From CAXBMB01 sp963976695 (GTDB lineage Bacteria > Pseudomonadota > Alphaproteobacteria > Kiloniellales > DSM-21159), in contig CAXBMB010000015.1 of the NCBI GenBank assembly GCA_963976695.1, positions 1-64,000 on the forward strand: DNA of 64,000 nt, in the 5' to 3' direction. This document shows positions 43,531 to 52,192 of the stretch, piece after piece. Numbering within the stretch: the stretch's first letter is position 1; each line of letters starts with the position of its first letter. The position numbers and the translations under genes are program-made. Under the pieces are notes generated by a model that searched no databases, was not told the origin of the DNA, and worked only from the letters and a program-made list of their open reading frames with translations.

Positions 43531-44503
43531 GTTGCGACGCGAAAATCTGGTCAACCTGGCGCTGTTGGCGGCGTTGTTGGCCGCCCCGCTGATCGCCGCG
43601 GCGCAGGGCGAGGTCTACTACATCAATCTTGCCTCGCGGGTGGTGATCATCGCCCTGGCGGCCACCGGCCTCAACCTGGCGCTGGGCTTCGGCGGGATGA
43701 TTTCCTTTGGTCATGCCGCCTTCTTTGGTCTGGGGGGCTATGTGGCGGGAATTTCAGCCTTTCACGCCTTCGAGGAAACCGCCTTTCTGGGAATCTTTCC
43801 CGGCAGCGATCAAATGCTGCCGATCTGGCTTCTGGCCATGGCGGTGACGGCGTTGGCGGCGCTGTTCATCGGCGCCATTTCGCTGCGCACCTCCGGCGTT
43901 TACTTCATCATGATCACCTTGGCTTTCGCGCAGATGATCTACTATTTCGCCATTTCCTGGCCGACCTACGGCGGCGAGGACGGCCTGTCGCTCTATCTGC
44001 GCAACGGCCTGCCGCTGCTGGACAGCGCCAACCCGCTGGTTTTCTTTGCGCTGGTCTTCGCCGCGCTCTGTCTTTGTCTGTTTCTGAGCGCCCGCTTGAT
44101 GGCGTCGCGTTTCGGCGCGGCGCTGACCATGGTCCGGTTGAACGAGACGCGGCTGGCGACGGCCGGCATCGAACCCTTTCCGGTGAAGCTGACGGCCTTC
44201 GTGCTGTCGGCGATGATGACCGGCTGGGCCGGCGCGCTCTATGCCGACCTGAACGGCTTCATCGGTCCTTCCATGCTGTCCTGGGCCCGCTCCGGCGAGA
44301 TCATGGTGATCGTTATCCTGGGCGGCGTCGGGCGGCTTTTCGGACCGGTGGCGGGGGCCATTCTGTTCATTTTGATGGAAACCTTTATCGGCGGCGTGAC
44401 CGAGCGCTGGCAGCTCTTTCTCGGCTTGATCCTGCTGGCGGTGGTGCTGTTCGCCAGAGGGGGGCTGCTGGGCCTGTTGGCCGGAAAGGCCCAGCATGAC
44501 TGA
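43523..44503 (+). CDS. LivM-type permease
   Basis: A 326-residue membrane permease with the LivM signature NLALGFGGMISFGHAAFFGLGGYVAGI and VILGGVGRLFGPVAGAILF. About nine hydrophobic segments. It starts inside the livH stop region and overlaps livG by eight bases, indicating tight translational coupling. Confidence 0.92.
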   Translation: MLELRRENLVNLALLAALLAAPLIAAAQGEVYYINLASRVVIIALAATGLNLALGFGGMISFGHAAFFGLGGYVAGISAFHAFEETAFLGIFPGSDQMLPIWLLAMAVTALAALFIGAISLRTSGVYFIMITLAFAQMIYYFAISWPTYGGEDGLSLYLRNGLPLLDSANPLVFFALVFAALCLCLFLSARLMASRFGAALTMVRLNETRLATAGIEPFPVKLTAFVLSAMMTGWAGALYADLNGFIGPSMLSWARSGEIMVIVILGGVGRLFGPVAGAILFILMETFIGGVTERWQLFLGLILLAVVLFARGGLLGLLAGKAQHD

Positions 44504-45260
44504 CGCGGCAACGGCGCGCCCGCTCCTGCGGATTGTCGGGCTCAGCAAATCCTTCGGCGCGCTGGTCGCGACCGACGATGTCTCGCTGTCGCTCCATGGC
44601 GGTGAAATCCACGCCTTGATCGGCCCCAACGGCGCGGGCAAGTCGACGCTGATCGGCCAGATCGCCGGAAGCCTGGCCCCGGACGCCGGCCGGGTCGAAC
44701 TGGCCGGGGTGGATGTGACCACGCTGTCGGTGGCCGCCCGGGCCCGTCTGGGGTTGGGGCGCACCTTCCAGGTGTCGTCGCTGGCCGCGCCGCTGTCGGC
44801 GCGGCGCAACGTGATGATCGCCGCCCAGGCGGCCGACGGCTCGTCGTTCCGCTTTTGGAAGGCGGTGCGCCGCGACGGCGCGCTGGTGGCGGCGGCGGAA
44901 TCGGCGCTTGATCGGGTCGGTTTGCTGGATCGGGCCGATCGGCCGGTGGCCGAGTTGAGCCATGGCGAGCGCCGCCAGGTGGAAGTGGCCTGCGCCTTGG
45001 CCTTGCGGCCCAAATTTCTGTTGCTGGATGAGCCGATGGCCGGTCTGGGGCCGGAAGGGTCGGCGCGCCTGACCGATTTTCTCGAGCGGTTGAAACAGGA
45101 GGTGCCGATCCTGCTGGTGGAGCACGACATGGACGCGGTCTTTCGTCTGGCCGATCGGATTTCGGTGCTGGTCTATGGACAGGTGATCGCGCAGGGCACG
45201 GCCGCGCAGATCCGCGGCAACGCCACCGTGCAGGAAGCCTATTTGGGCGAGGAAACGTGA
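44496..45260 (+). CDS. LivG-type ATPase
   Basis: A 254-residue ABC ATPase with Walker A GPNGAGKST, the LivG insert GLGRTFQVSSLAAPLSARRNVM, signature LSHGERRQVEVACALA, Walker B LLLDEPMAGLGPEGS and H-loop VEHDMD. Partner of the following ATPase in the five-gene transporter. Confidence 0.95.
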   Translation: MTDAATARPLLRIVGLSKSFGALVATDDVSLSLHGGEIHALIGPNGAGKSTLIGQIAGSLAPDAGRVELAGVDVTTLSVAARARLGLGRTFQVSSLAAPLSARRNVMIAAQAADGSSFRFWKAVRRDGALVAAAESALDRVGLLDRADRPVAELSHGERRQVEVACALALRPKFLLLDEPMAGLGPEGSARLTDFLERLKQEVPILLVEHDMDAVFRLADRISVLVYGQVIAQGTAAQIRGNATVQEAYLGEET

Positions 45261-45940
45261 TGCTGCTGGTGCGCGACATCGAAACCTTTTACGGCCCCTC
45301 CCAGGCGCTTTTCGGGGTGACGCTGGCGGTGGCGGCCGGTGAAGCGGTGGCGCTGATGGGGCGCAATGGCATGGGTAAAACCACCACCATCCGCTCGATC
45401 TGCGGCCTGACCCCGGCCCGGCGCGGGACGGTGCGCTTCGACGGTCGGGAGACCCGACAGTTGCCCGCCTTCAAGATTGCCCGCCTGGGCCTCGGCCTGG
45501 TGCCCGAAGGCCGCCGCTGTTTTCCCAATCTATCGGTGGCGGAGAACCTGATCGCCACCGCCCGGCCCGGGCCCTGGGACTATGGCAAGACGGTGACGTT
45601 GTTTCCACGTTTGGCCGAGCGCGCCGGTCAGTTGGCGCAAACGCTTTCCGGCGGCGAACAGCAGATGCTGGCGGTCGGCCGGGCGCTGATGACCAATCCG
45701 AAATTGCTGGTGCTGGATGAAGCAACCGAAGGGTTGGCGCCGGTGATCCGGCGGGAAATTTGGACGGCGCTGCGCCGGCTAAAAGCCCAGGGGCAGGCGC
45801 TGTTGATCGTCGACAAATCGCTCAAGGAGCTGTTGCCCCTGGTCGACCGCTGCACCCTGCTGGAAAAGGGCGCGACGGTGTGGAGCGGCGCGCCGGGCGC
45901 GCTGACACTGGCGCTGCGCGACCGCTATCTGGGGGTGTAG
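45260..45940 (+). CDS. LivF-type ATPase
   Basis: A 226-residue ABC ATPase from ATG 45260, with GAGGAAAC seven bases upstream (a GTG at 45257 is less likely). Walker A GRNGMGKTTT, signature LSGGEQQMLAVGRA and Walker B LLVLDEATEGLAP are present. The H-loop region reads LLIVDKSLKEL rather than the usual VEQN, a variant I associate with aromatic-acid subtypes. It closes the operon. Confidence 0.93.
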   Translation: MLLVRDIETFYGPSQALFGVTLAVAAGEAVALMGRNGMGKTTTIRSICGLTPARRGTVRFDGRETRQLPAFKIARLGLGLVPEGRRCFPNLSVAENLIATARPGPWDYGKTVTLFPRLAERAGQLAQTLSGGEQQMLAVGRALMTNPKLLVLDEATEGLAPVIRREIWTALRRLKAQGQALLIVDKSLKELLPLVDRCTLLEKGATVWSGAPGALTLALRDRYLGV

Positions 45941-45987
45941 CGCCGGGTCTTTACCCGCCGCGACAAGCTGCCCGTCCGGTACGGCCA

Positions 45988-46019
45988 ACCAGCGAGGATC
46001 CTGTTCGATCCCCGCTGGT
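45988..46019. terminator. Hairpin between convergent transporter and glcB genes
   Basis: ACCAGCGAGGATC (45988-46000) and GATCCCCGCTGGT (46007-46019) form a 13-bp stem with one mismatch and a six-base loop. It sits between the two stop codons, where a bidirectional terminator is expected, but neither side has a T tract. Confidence 0.45.
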
Positions 46020-46036
46020 CAAAAGGGTCCGCGCAT

Positions 46037-48220
46037 TTAAGTCGCCAGGCTGGCCTTCAGTTCGCGGCGGCGGGCGTGGAGAATTGGTTCGGTGTAGCCA
46101 CTGGGCTGGTGCCGGCCCTTGAACACCAGATCGCAGGCCGCCTGGAAGGCGATGGAGCCGTCAAAGTCCGGCGCCATGTTGCGGTAGTCGGGATCCCCGA
46201 CGTTCTGTCGATCAACGACCGCGGCCATGCGCTGCATGGTTTCCATCACCTGCGCTGCGCTGCACATGCCGTGGTGCAGCCAGTTGGCGATGTGCTGGCT
46301 GGAAATTCGCAAGGTGGCGCGGTCTTCCATCAGGCCGACGTTGTTGATGTCGGGCACCTTGGAGCAGCCCACGCCCTGGTTCACCCAGCGCACCACATAG
46401 CCCAGGATGCCCTGGGCGTTGTTGTCCAGTTCCGCCTGCACCTGCGCGGTCGACAGGTTCTCGCCGCGGGACAGCGGAAGGGTCAGAATATCGTCCAGGC
46501 TGGCGCGCCCCCGGCCGATCAATGCGTTCTGCCGGGCCGCCACGTCGACCTGGTGGTAGTGCAGGGCGTGCAGGGTCGCGCCGGTGGGCGACGGCACCCA
46601 GGCGCAGTTTGCGCCGGCCTGGGGATGGCCGAGCTTGGCGGTCATCATCTCGGCCATTTCATCGGGCTTGGGCCACATGCCCTTGCCGATCTGGGCCTTG
46701 CCCTTCATGCCGACTTCCAGACCGATGTCGACGTTCCAGTCTTCGTAGGCGGCGATCCAGGGTTGACCCTTGATGGCCTCTTTGCGCAGGAAGGCGCCGG
46801 CCTCCATCGAGGTGTGAATCTCGTCGCCGGTGCGGTCAAGGAAGCCGGTGTTGATGAAGACCAGGCGGCCGCTGACCTGACGGATACATTCCTTCAGGTT
46901 GACCGTGGTGCGGCGTTCCTCGTCCATCACCCCGACCTTCATGGTGTTGCGCGCCAGACCCAGAGCGTCCTCAATCCGGTTGAACAGCCTGTTGGTGAAG
47001 GCGACTTCTTCCGGCCCGTGCATCTTCGGCTTGACGATGTAGATCGCGCCCTGGCGGCTGTTGCGGGGTTGATCGGCGGCCTTCTTGAAGTCGTGCAGGG
47101 CGCAGAAGGTGGTGAACAGGCCGTCCAAAATTCCTTCCGGAACCTCGCGGCCCTCGGCGTCCAGCACCGCATCGCTGGTCATCAGGTGGCCGACGTTGCG
47201 GACCAGCAGCAGGCTGCGGCCCTGCAGCGAGAGTTCGCCGCCCGCCGGAGTGCTGTAGCGGCGGTCCGGGTTGAGCTGGCGGGTGATGGTTTTGCCGTTC
47301 TTTTCCAGGCGCTCCGTCAGGTCGCCCTTCATCAGGCCGAGCCAGTTGCGGTAGACCGCCACCTTGTCGGCGGCGTCGACAGCGGCGATCGAATCCTCGC
47401 AGTCCTGGATCGCCGTCATGGCGGATTCAAGGATCACATCCTTGACGCCGGCCGGGTGGTCCTTGCCAACCATGTCGGCCCGGTCGATCTGAATGTCCAG
47501 ATGCAGGCCGTTGTGCTTCAGCAGGACGGCGCTGGGACTGTCGCCGCCCCGGTAACCGATGAATTGCGCCGGGTCGGCCAACCCGACAATGTCGCCGGAG
47601 GCGAGGGTGACGCGAAGCTGCTTGGGCGCGCCCTCCAGGCGGTAGGCCGTGGCGTCCAGGTGGCTGCCGCTGGCCAGCGGCGCCATGGCGTCGAGCTGCT
47701 TGCCGGCGTAGGCCATGACCTTCTTGCCGCGCGCCGGGTTGTAGCTCTGGCGTTTTTCCGCCCCCGCCGTCTCGGCGATCACATCGGTGCCGTAGAGCGC
47801 GTCGTAGAGGCTGCCCCAACGGGCGTTGGCGGCATTGAGGGCAAAGCGGGCGTTCATCACCGGCACCACCAGTTGGGGCCCAGCCACCTGTGAAATCTCC
47901 GGGTCGGTGCCGCTGGTGGTGATCTGAAAATCCGGGCCTTCGGGCACCAGATAACCGATTTCCAGAAGAAAGGCTTGGTAGGCCGCCGCGTCGTGCGGCT
48001 GTCCCTTGCGCGCCACATGCCAGTCGTCGATCTGCCGCTGCAGGGCCTCCCGCTTTTCCAGCAGGGCGCGATTGTCGGGCGCCAGGTCGGTTACGATGTC
48101 AGCAAGGCTGGCCCAGAAAGCCGCCGGATCAATGCCCGTGCCCGGCGCGATCTCATCGGCCACCAGCGCGTGAAGTTCGGCGGCGATGGACAGGCCGCTT
48201 TGTTGGACTCTCTGGCTCAT
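46037..48220 (-). CDS. glcB: Malate synthase G
   Basis: A 727-residue enzyme condensing glyoxylate and acetyl-CoA to malate. Start at ATG 48220 (MSQRVQQSG), with GAGGG upstream; the earlier ATG at 48256 adds twelve residues. GlcB features: VARKGQPHDAAAYQAFL, GYRGGDSPSAVLLKHNGLHLDIQ, CEDSIAAVDAADKVAVYRNWLGLMKGDL, KMHGPEEVAFTNRLF and MEAGAFLRKEAIKGQPWIAAYEDWNVDIGLEVG. The length is that of isoform G (about 723 aa). A GntR-type operator lies upstream. The GlcG-like gene at 51585 may belong to the same glycolate/glyoxylate function. Confidence 0.97.
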   Translation of the reverse strand: MSQRVQQSGLSIAAELHALVADEIAPGTGIDPAAFWASLADIVTDLAPDNRALLEKREALQRQIDDWHVARKGQPHDAAAYQAFLLEIGYLVPEGPDFQITTSGTDPEISQVAGPQLVVPVMNARFALNAANARWGSLYDALYGTDVIAETAGAEKRQSYNPARGKKVMAYAGKQLDAMAPLASGSHLDATAYRLEGAPKQLRVTLASGDIVGLADPAQFIGYRGGDSPSAVLLKHNGLHLDIQIDRADMVGKDHPAGVKDVILESAMTAIQDCEDSIAAVDAADKVAVYRNWLGLMKGDLTERLEKNGKTITRQLNPDRRYSTPAGGELSLQGRSLLLVRNVGHLMTSDAVLDAEGREVPEGILDGLFTTFCALHDFKKAADQPRNSRQGAIYIVKPKMHGPEEVAFTNRLFNRIEDALGLARNTMKVGVMDEERRTTVNLKECIRQVSGRLVFINTGFLDRTGDEIHTSMEAGAFLRKEAIKGQPWIAAYEDWNVDIGLEVGMKGKAQIGKGMWPKPDEMAEMMTAKLGHPQAGANCAWVPSPTGATLHALHYHQVDVAARQNALIGRGRASLDDILTLPLSRGENLSTAQVQAELDNNAQGILGYVVRWVNQGVGCSKVPDINNVGLMEDRATLRISSQHIANWLHHGMCSAAQVMETMQRMAAVVDRQNVGDPDYRNMAPDFDGSIAFQAACDLVFKGRHQPSGYTEPILHARRRELKASLAT

Positions 48221-48384
48221 AGTGTTTTTGCCCTCATTCAAGCTCTTGATCGTCACCGGCGCTATCCCCTGTCACCGCCGGCGATCTTGGTCCCGGTGGT
48301 CGGCGCTGGCCTGGCCCGCCTGGGGGCCGGGGTGCGCGCCCTGGCGGCCTCCGGGGGGCGCCGGTCATCTGAGTTTTAGCTAAC

Positions 48385-48395
48385 TGGTAATACCA
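48385..48395. promoter_or_regulatory. GntR/FadR-type operator upstream of glcB
   Basis: TGGTAATACCA is a TGGT-N3-ACCA palindrome of the type bound by FCD-domain GntR regulators such as GlcC, LldR and PdhR. It lies about 165 bases upstream of the glcB start. No such regulator is in this window. Confidence 0.5.
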
Positions 48396-48482
48396 CTTGC
48401 CGATCATAGCCGGGCTGATTACGGAATAAAAGCAAAGGTTCCTTGGGCCTGGACCGAAGAATTTTGTCCCTGCAGGCGGCAA

Positions 48483-48502
48483 TTCGCCGAAATTTCGGCG
48501 AA
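48483..48502. repeat. Perfect 20-bp palindrome in the glcB upstream spacer
   Basis: TTCGCCGAAATTTCGGCGAA equals its own reverse complement. It lies in the 368-bp spacer 48221-48588 between glcB and the EamA gene, 263 bases upstream of glcB and 87 bases past the EamA stop. It could be a dimer-binding operator or, as RNA, a hairpin. There is no T tract. The rest of the spacer has no gene. Confidence 0.6.
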
Positions 48503-48588
48503 AAGACCCGTGGCTGGTCTGCGGAACAAACCAATGACGAAAGATCCTTGCGTGGCGCGCCAACCGCCGGAATCGAGCAAGGCCCCGG

Positions 48589-49503
48589 TCAGGCTGTTTT
48601 TCCGCTGGTGGCGCGCTGGGCCACCCAAATTCCGCCCAGCACCAGCAGCAGCGCCGCGGCGTGATACCATTGGAAGGCCTGCCCAAGGAAGACCACCGCC
48701 ATCAGCGCCGCGAAGATCGGCACCAGGTTGACAAAGACCCCGGCCCGGCCCGGCCCAATCAAATCGACCCCGCGCATGAAAAACAACTGGGCGAGGCAGG
48801 AGGGAAAGAGCGCCACCGCCAAGGTGACCACCCAGCCCAGGGTTGACGGCGGGTAAAAGCCCGGTTGCACGGCCTCGTAGAGCACCAAGGGAAGGGCGGT
48901 GAGCGCCGCGATCAAGGTCAGCAGGGTAAAGAAGGCCCGTCCCGGCATCAGCGGCCGATTCTTCAGGGCCAGGGTGTAGAAGGCATAGAGGGCGCAGGCG
49001 ATCAACATCAGAACATCGCCCCGGTTCAGCGCCAAGTTGAGCAGAGTCTGCAGGTCGCCGCCGGAGGTCACCAGCACCACGCCGCCCAGGGTGAGCGCGA
49101 CCCCGAAAATCTGCAACAGGGTGATCCGGGTGGCTTGAAACAGCAGCGCGCCCAGCAGCACGAACACCGGTATGGAGCCCTGCAGAATGCCGATGTTGAT
49201 GGCGCTGGTTTCATGCGAGGCCAGGTAAAATAACGCGTTGAACGCGGTAAAGCCCAAGGTGGCCATCAGCACAATGGAGCCAAAGCGCGGTTTGATCTGC
49301 GGCCAGTACGACAGGACTTCGCGCCCGAACAGCGCCCACATCACCACCGCCACAATCGCCCACCGCAGGAACACCAGAAGAAAAGGCGTGATCTGGCCGA
49401 CCGCCAACTGCCCAAAAATAGCATTGGCCGCCCACATCAACGCGGTCAAGGTGAGCAATAAAAAGGGCGTGCCGTACAGGCGGGAAGTCAGCGAGGAAAT
49501 CAT
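48589..49503 (-). CDS. EamA-family (DMT) transporter
   Basis: A 304-residue inner-membrane carrier with ten hydrophobic segments in two EamA repeats (residues about 10-145 and 155-295). Characteristic turns are GPGRAGVFVNLVPIFAALMAVVFLGQAFQWYHAAALLLVLGG and NIGILQGSIPVFVLLGALLFQ. Amino acid or metabolite efflux is typical; the substrate is unknown. The upstream spacer 49504-49791 (288 bp) shows nothing recognisable. Confidence 0.85.
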   Translation of the reverse strand: MISSLTSRLYGTPFLLLTLTALMWAANAIFGQLAVGQITPFLLVFLRWAIVAVVMWALFGREVLSYWPQIKPRFGSIVLMATLGFTAFNALFYLASHETSAINIGILQGSIPVFVLLGALLFQATRITLLQIFGVALTLGGVVLVTSGGDLQTLLNLALNRGDVLMLIACALYAFYTLALKNRPLMPGRAFFTLLTLIAALTALPLVLYEAVQPGFYPPSTLGWVVTLAVALFPSCLAQLFFMRGVDLIGPGRAGVFVNLVPIFAALMAVVFLGQAFQWYHAAALLLVLGGIWVAQRATSGKTA

Positions 49504-49791
49504 TTAGCCGGAGACCTGGATAAGCGACGGGTCTATAGATCGGAGACCCTCGGTAAGGCGACGGTACAGCAAGCGCTTATCAGATGGCCCGGCCCGGGGG
49601 AAGCGCGAGAAATGGAATGGATCAAGTGAAGGACCGTTTTCGCCTGGCCGCCCGGATCCCGCTTGTCCGCCATTCCGTCATATCGGCGCGCACAAGCGCT
49701 CTCGCGCCACGTCGTCTTGATCCCCGTCTTGACCCTGGGGTGCGGTTAAGGTCTTGTTGGGGACAATGTAGCTGTGCGGGAAAGTAATATA

Positions 49792-50040
49792 ATGACCGAA
49801 GAACCCCGGCCTCTGGTGGCCGCGAAAGTGCCGGCGAAAGTAGAGCTGGTTGAGGGAAAAGCCTATTATTGGTGTCGCTGCGGCCGCTCCGCCCGGCAGC
49901 CTTTCTGCGATGGCTCCCATAAGGGCAGCGCCTTTCAACCGCTGGCTTTTACCGCCAAACGCAGCGGCCCGGCCTTTCTTTGCCAGTGTAAAACCACGGC
50001 GAAATCACCCTACTGCGACGGCAGCCACAACAAGTTGTAA
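49792..50040 (+). CDS. CDGSH iron-sulfur protein (two motifs)
   Basis: An 82-residue protein with two CDGSH signatures, CRCGRSARQPFCDGSH and CQCKTTAKSPYCDGSH, each giving the Cys3-His ligands of a 2Fe-2S cluster. The double-motif form is the bacterial CISD3/miner2-like type. Start at ATG 49792 with GGGAAAG upstream. Probably electron transfer or cluster shuttling; function not established. Confidence 0.9.
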   Translation: MTEEPRPLVAAKVPAKVELVEGKAYYWCRCGRSARQPFCDGSHKGSAFQPLAFTAKRSGPAFLCQCKTTAKSPYCDGSHNKL

Positions 50041-50171
50041 CCGCAGAATGCTGTTGCCTGTTCTGCTATTGCGCTATTGCGCCGTCGCAACGCGACTCCC
50101 ATGTCTGACAGCAGATAGCTGACCGCACGCGCCCCGAAACGTTCCCGGATCCCGAAAGGTTCCCCCGGCCC

Positions 50172-51200
50172 ATGTCCCTTCCTCGTTCCGCGCCCGACGA
50201 TTTCATCGCCGGCCTGCCAAAAGCCGAACTGCATCTGCATATTGAAGGCACTTTGGAGCCGGAGATGATGATGGCCTTGGCTGAGCGCAACGCGGTCACC
50301 TTGCCCTACGCCAGCGTGGCGGAGATCCGCCAGGCCTATTCCTTTGGCTGCCTGCAGGATTTTCTCGATCTGTACTACGCGGGCATGTCGGTGCTGCGCC
50401 GGGAGCAGGATTTCTTTGACCTGACCTGGGCCTACCTGGAAAAAGTCAACGCCCAGTCGGTCACCCATGTGGAAATTTTCTTCGACCCGCAGGGCCACAC
50501 CCAGCGCGGCATCGCCTTTGAAACCGTCCTGGCCGGCATCACCGGCGCGCTGGAAAAGGGCGCCCGGGACCTGGGGATTTCCTTCAAGCTTATTCTTTGC
50601 TTCCTCCGTCACCTCAGCGAGGCCGACGCCTTCGAGACGTTGCAGCAGGCCCTGCCGCACAAGCAGAAGATTTTCGGCGTCGGGTTGGACTCGTCCGAAT
50701 TGGGGCATCCGCCGGCGAAATTTCAGCGGGTGTTCGCCGCGGCGCGCGCGGCGGGATTTGTTCCGGTGGCCCATTGCGGCGAGGAGGGGCCGTCGGACTA
50801 TGTGCGTCAGGGTCTCAATCTTCTGCAACTTAAGCGGATCGATCACGGCAATCGCCTGATGGAGGATCCGGTCTTGATCGCCCGGGTGGCCCGCGAACAG
50901 CTGGCCTTGACGCTTTGCCCGCTGTCGAACCTGCGGCTTCAGGTGGTCCAGGATCTCAAGGACTATCCGCTCCGGGCGATGATGGCGGCGGGACTGTTGG
51001 TGACCATCAACTCGGATGATCCCTCCTATTTTGGCGGCTACGTGAACGAAAACTTCCAGGCGTTGCGGCAGGCGTTGCAACTGACCGAGGAGGAACTGAC
51101 CCAACTGGCGCGGAACTCCTATCTCGGCTCTTTCCTGGACGACGGGCAAAAGCAGGCCGCGTTGGCGAAGATCGACCACTATGTGAAGGCGGCGGTTTAG
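50172..51200 (+). CDS. Adenosine/adenine deaminase (Ade subtype)
   Basis: A 342-residue amidohydrolase with the zinc motif HLHIEGT (about residues 22-28), VEIFFDPQGHTQRG, HCGEEGPSDYVRQGLNLL, RIDHGNRL and NSDDPSYFGGY (catalytic Asp pair). The FFDPQGHTQRG segment and the short length favour the adenine-deaminase-like subgroup. No clear Shine-Dalgarno precedes the ATG at 50172. It is followed by a long hairpin. Confidence 0.9.
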   Translation: MSLPRSAPDDFIAGLPKAELHLHIEGTLEPEMMMALAERNAVTLPYASVAEIRQAYSFGCLQDFLDLYYAGMSVLRREQDFFDLTWAYLEKVNAQSVTHVEIFFDPQGHTQRGIAFETVLAGITGALEKGARDLGISFKLILCFLRHLSEADAFETLQQALPHKQKIFGVGLDSSELGHPPAKFQRVFAAARAAGFVPVAHCGEEGPSDYVRQGLNLLQLKRIDHGNRLMEDPVLIARVAREQLALTLCPLSNLRLQVVQDLKDYPLRAMMAAGLLVTINSDDPSYFGGYVNENFQALRQALQLTEEELTQLARNSYLGSFLDDGQKQAALAKIDHYVKAAV

Positions 51201-51217
51201 CGCCCGACCGCCGGGTG

Positions 51218-51255
51218 CGCGTCTTATGTACGTGATGGCGCGTACATAAGACGCG
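51218..51255. repeat. Perfect 15-bp inverted repeat after the deaminase gene
   Basis: CGCGTCTTATGTACG (51218-51232) and CGTACATAAGACGCG (51241-51255) pair perfectly around TGATGGCG. G-T wobbles flank both ends and the stem extends outward with two more pairs. No T tract follows on either strand. It is 17 bases past the stop and about 80 bases before the Pmp3 gene, so it could be a terminator or an operator. Confidence 0.6.
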
Positions 51256-51334
51256 TACAGCGGAAAGATCGATTGCAGGCCAGAACAGGCGCGGGATTGT
51301 TTGTCGAGATCTTCACAAAGGAGCCCGATCAATA

Positions 51335-51493
51335 ATGGATGTTCTTCGGATTTTGCTGGCCGTGCTGCTGCCGCCGGTCGGGGTTTTCCTGCAGGTCGGA
51401 TTTGGCCTGCATTTCTGGCTTAACATTTTGCTCACCCTGCTGGGCTATCTTCCCGGCATTATCCACGCGGTCTGGGTGATCGCGAAAAAATAG
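51335..51493 (+). CDS. Pmp3/YqaE (UPF0057) membrane peptide
   Basis: A 52-residue protein made of two hydrophobic helices, starting MDVLRILLAVLLPPVGVFLQ and containing FWLNILLTLLGYLPGIIHA, which is the full Pmp3/YqaE signature. AAGGAG lies eleven bases before the ATG. These proteins affect membrane potential and stress tolerance. Confidence 0.92.
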   Translation: MDVLRILLAVLLPPVGVFLQVGFGLHFWLNILLTLLGYLPGIIHAVWVIAKK

Positions 51494-51584
51494 CCCGGCG
51501 CGCGCCATCCCCTGTTCCGCTATTCCCCCGCGCCCCCGTCTTCCCGAGCTTTCCATCCTTGCGGCCGCCGGGCGGTTTGTCGGC

Positions 51585-52016
51585 TCAGGCGTCGGCCTGC
51601 AGGCCAACCGCTTCGATCCCGGCGACGGCGCAGATTTCGTCGTTGTCGGAGCTGTCGCCGGTGATCCCGACCGCGCCCATTACGCGTCCGGCCGGGTCAC
51701 GCACCAGCACGCCGCCGGGCACCGGGACCAGATTGCCGTCGGCCAGGCCGTTGAGGGACTGCACGAAGTAGGGCTGTTGTTCGGCCCGCTCAAACAGCTT
51801 GCGCGAGCTCATGCCCAGCGCGACGGCGCCGTTGGCCTTGCCCTGGGCGACCTTTGGCCGAAGCGGGCTGGCGCCGTCCTGGCGGGCCAGGGCGATCAGA
51901 TGCCCGCCCGCGTCCAGCACGGCGACGGTGAGCGGGTTGAGGCCCAGATCCGCCGCCTTGGCGAGCGCGCTTTCGATGATTTTGTTGGCTTGGGAAAGGG
52001 TCAGGGCGTCAGCCAT
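51585..52016 (-). CDS. GlcG/HbpS-type (DUF336) protein
   Basis: A 143-residue protein with LTLSQANKIIESALAKAADLGLNPLTVAVLDAGGHLIALARQDGA and PGGVLVRD-PAGRVMGAVGITGDSSDNDE, the full DUF336 signature. AAGGAG lies seven bases upstream. DUF336 includes GlcG of glycolate operons and heme-binding HbpS; glcB 5 kb away makes the GlcG connection attractive but the two are not adjacent. A cofactor role is inference. Confidence 0.85.
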   Translation of the reverse strand: MADALTLSQANKIIESALAKAADLGLNPLTVAVLDAGGHLIALARQDGASPLRPKVAQGKANGAVALGMSSRKLFERAEQQPYFVQSLNGLADGNLVPVPGGVLVRDPAGRVMGAVGITGDSSDNDEICAVAGIEAVGLQADA

Positions 52017-52192
52017 GGTGGAACTCCTTCAAGGTGTGATCGGTCGGTTTCGCATCGGTTTGCTGGCCGGGTTTGGCGAATCGGGCGGCACTATAGGCGG
52101 ATCGGTAAGAAAAGGCTCTACCGGATTTTCGGCGGCGGGTTTGTGCGACCAGGCCGGATCGGCATGCTGTCAGGTCTGACATGGCTCGGCCG

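Noticed and set aside
46076..47893. 605-codon frame antisense to glcB
   Set aside because: Covers exactly the malate synthase gene and has no recognisable fold.
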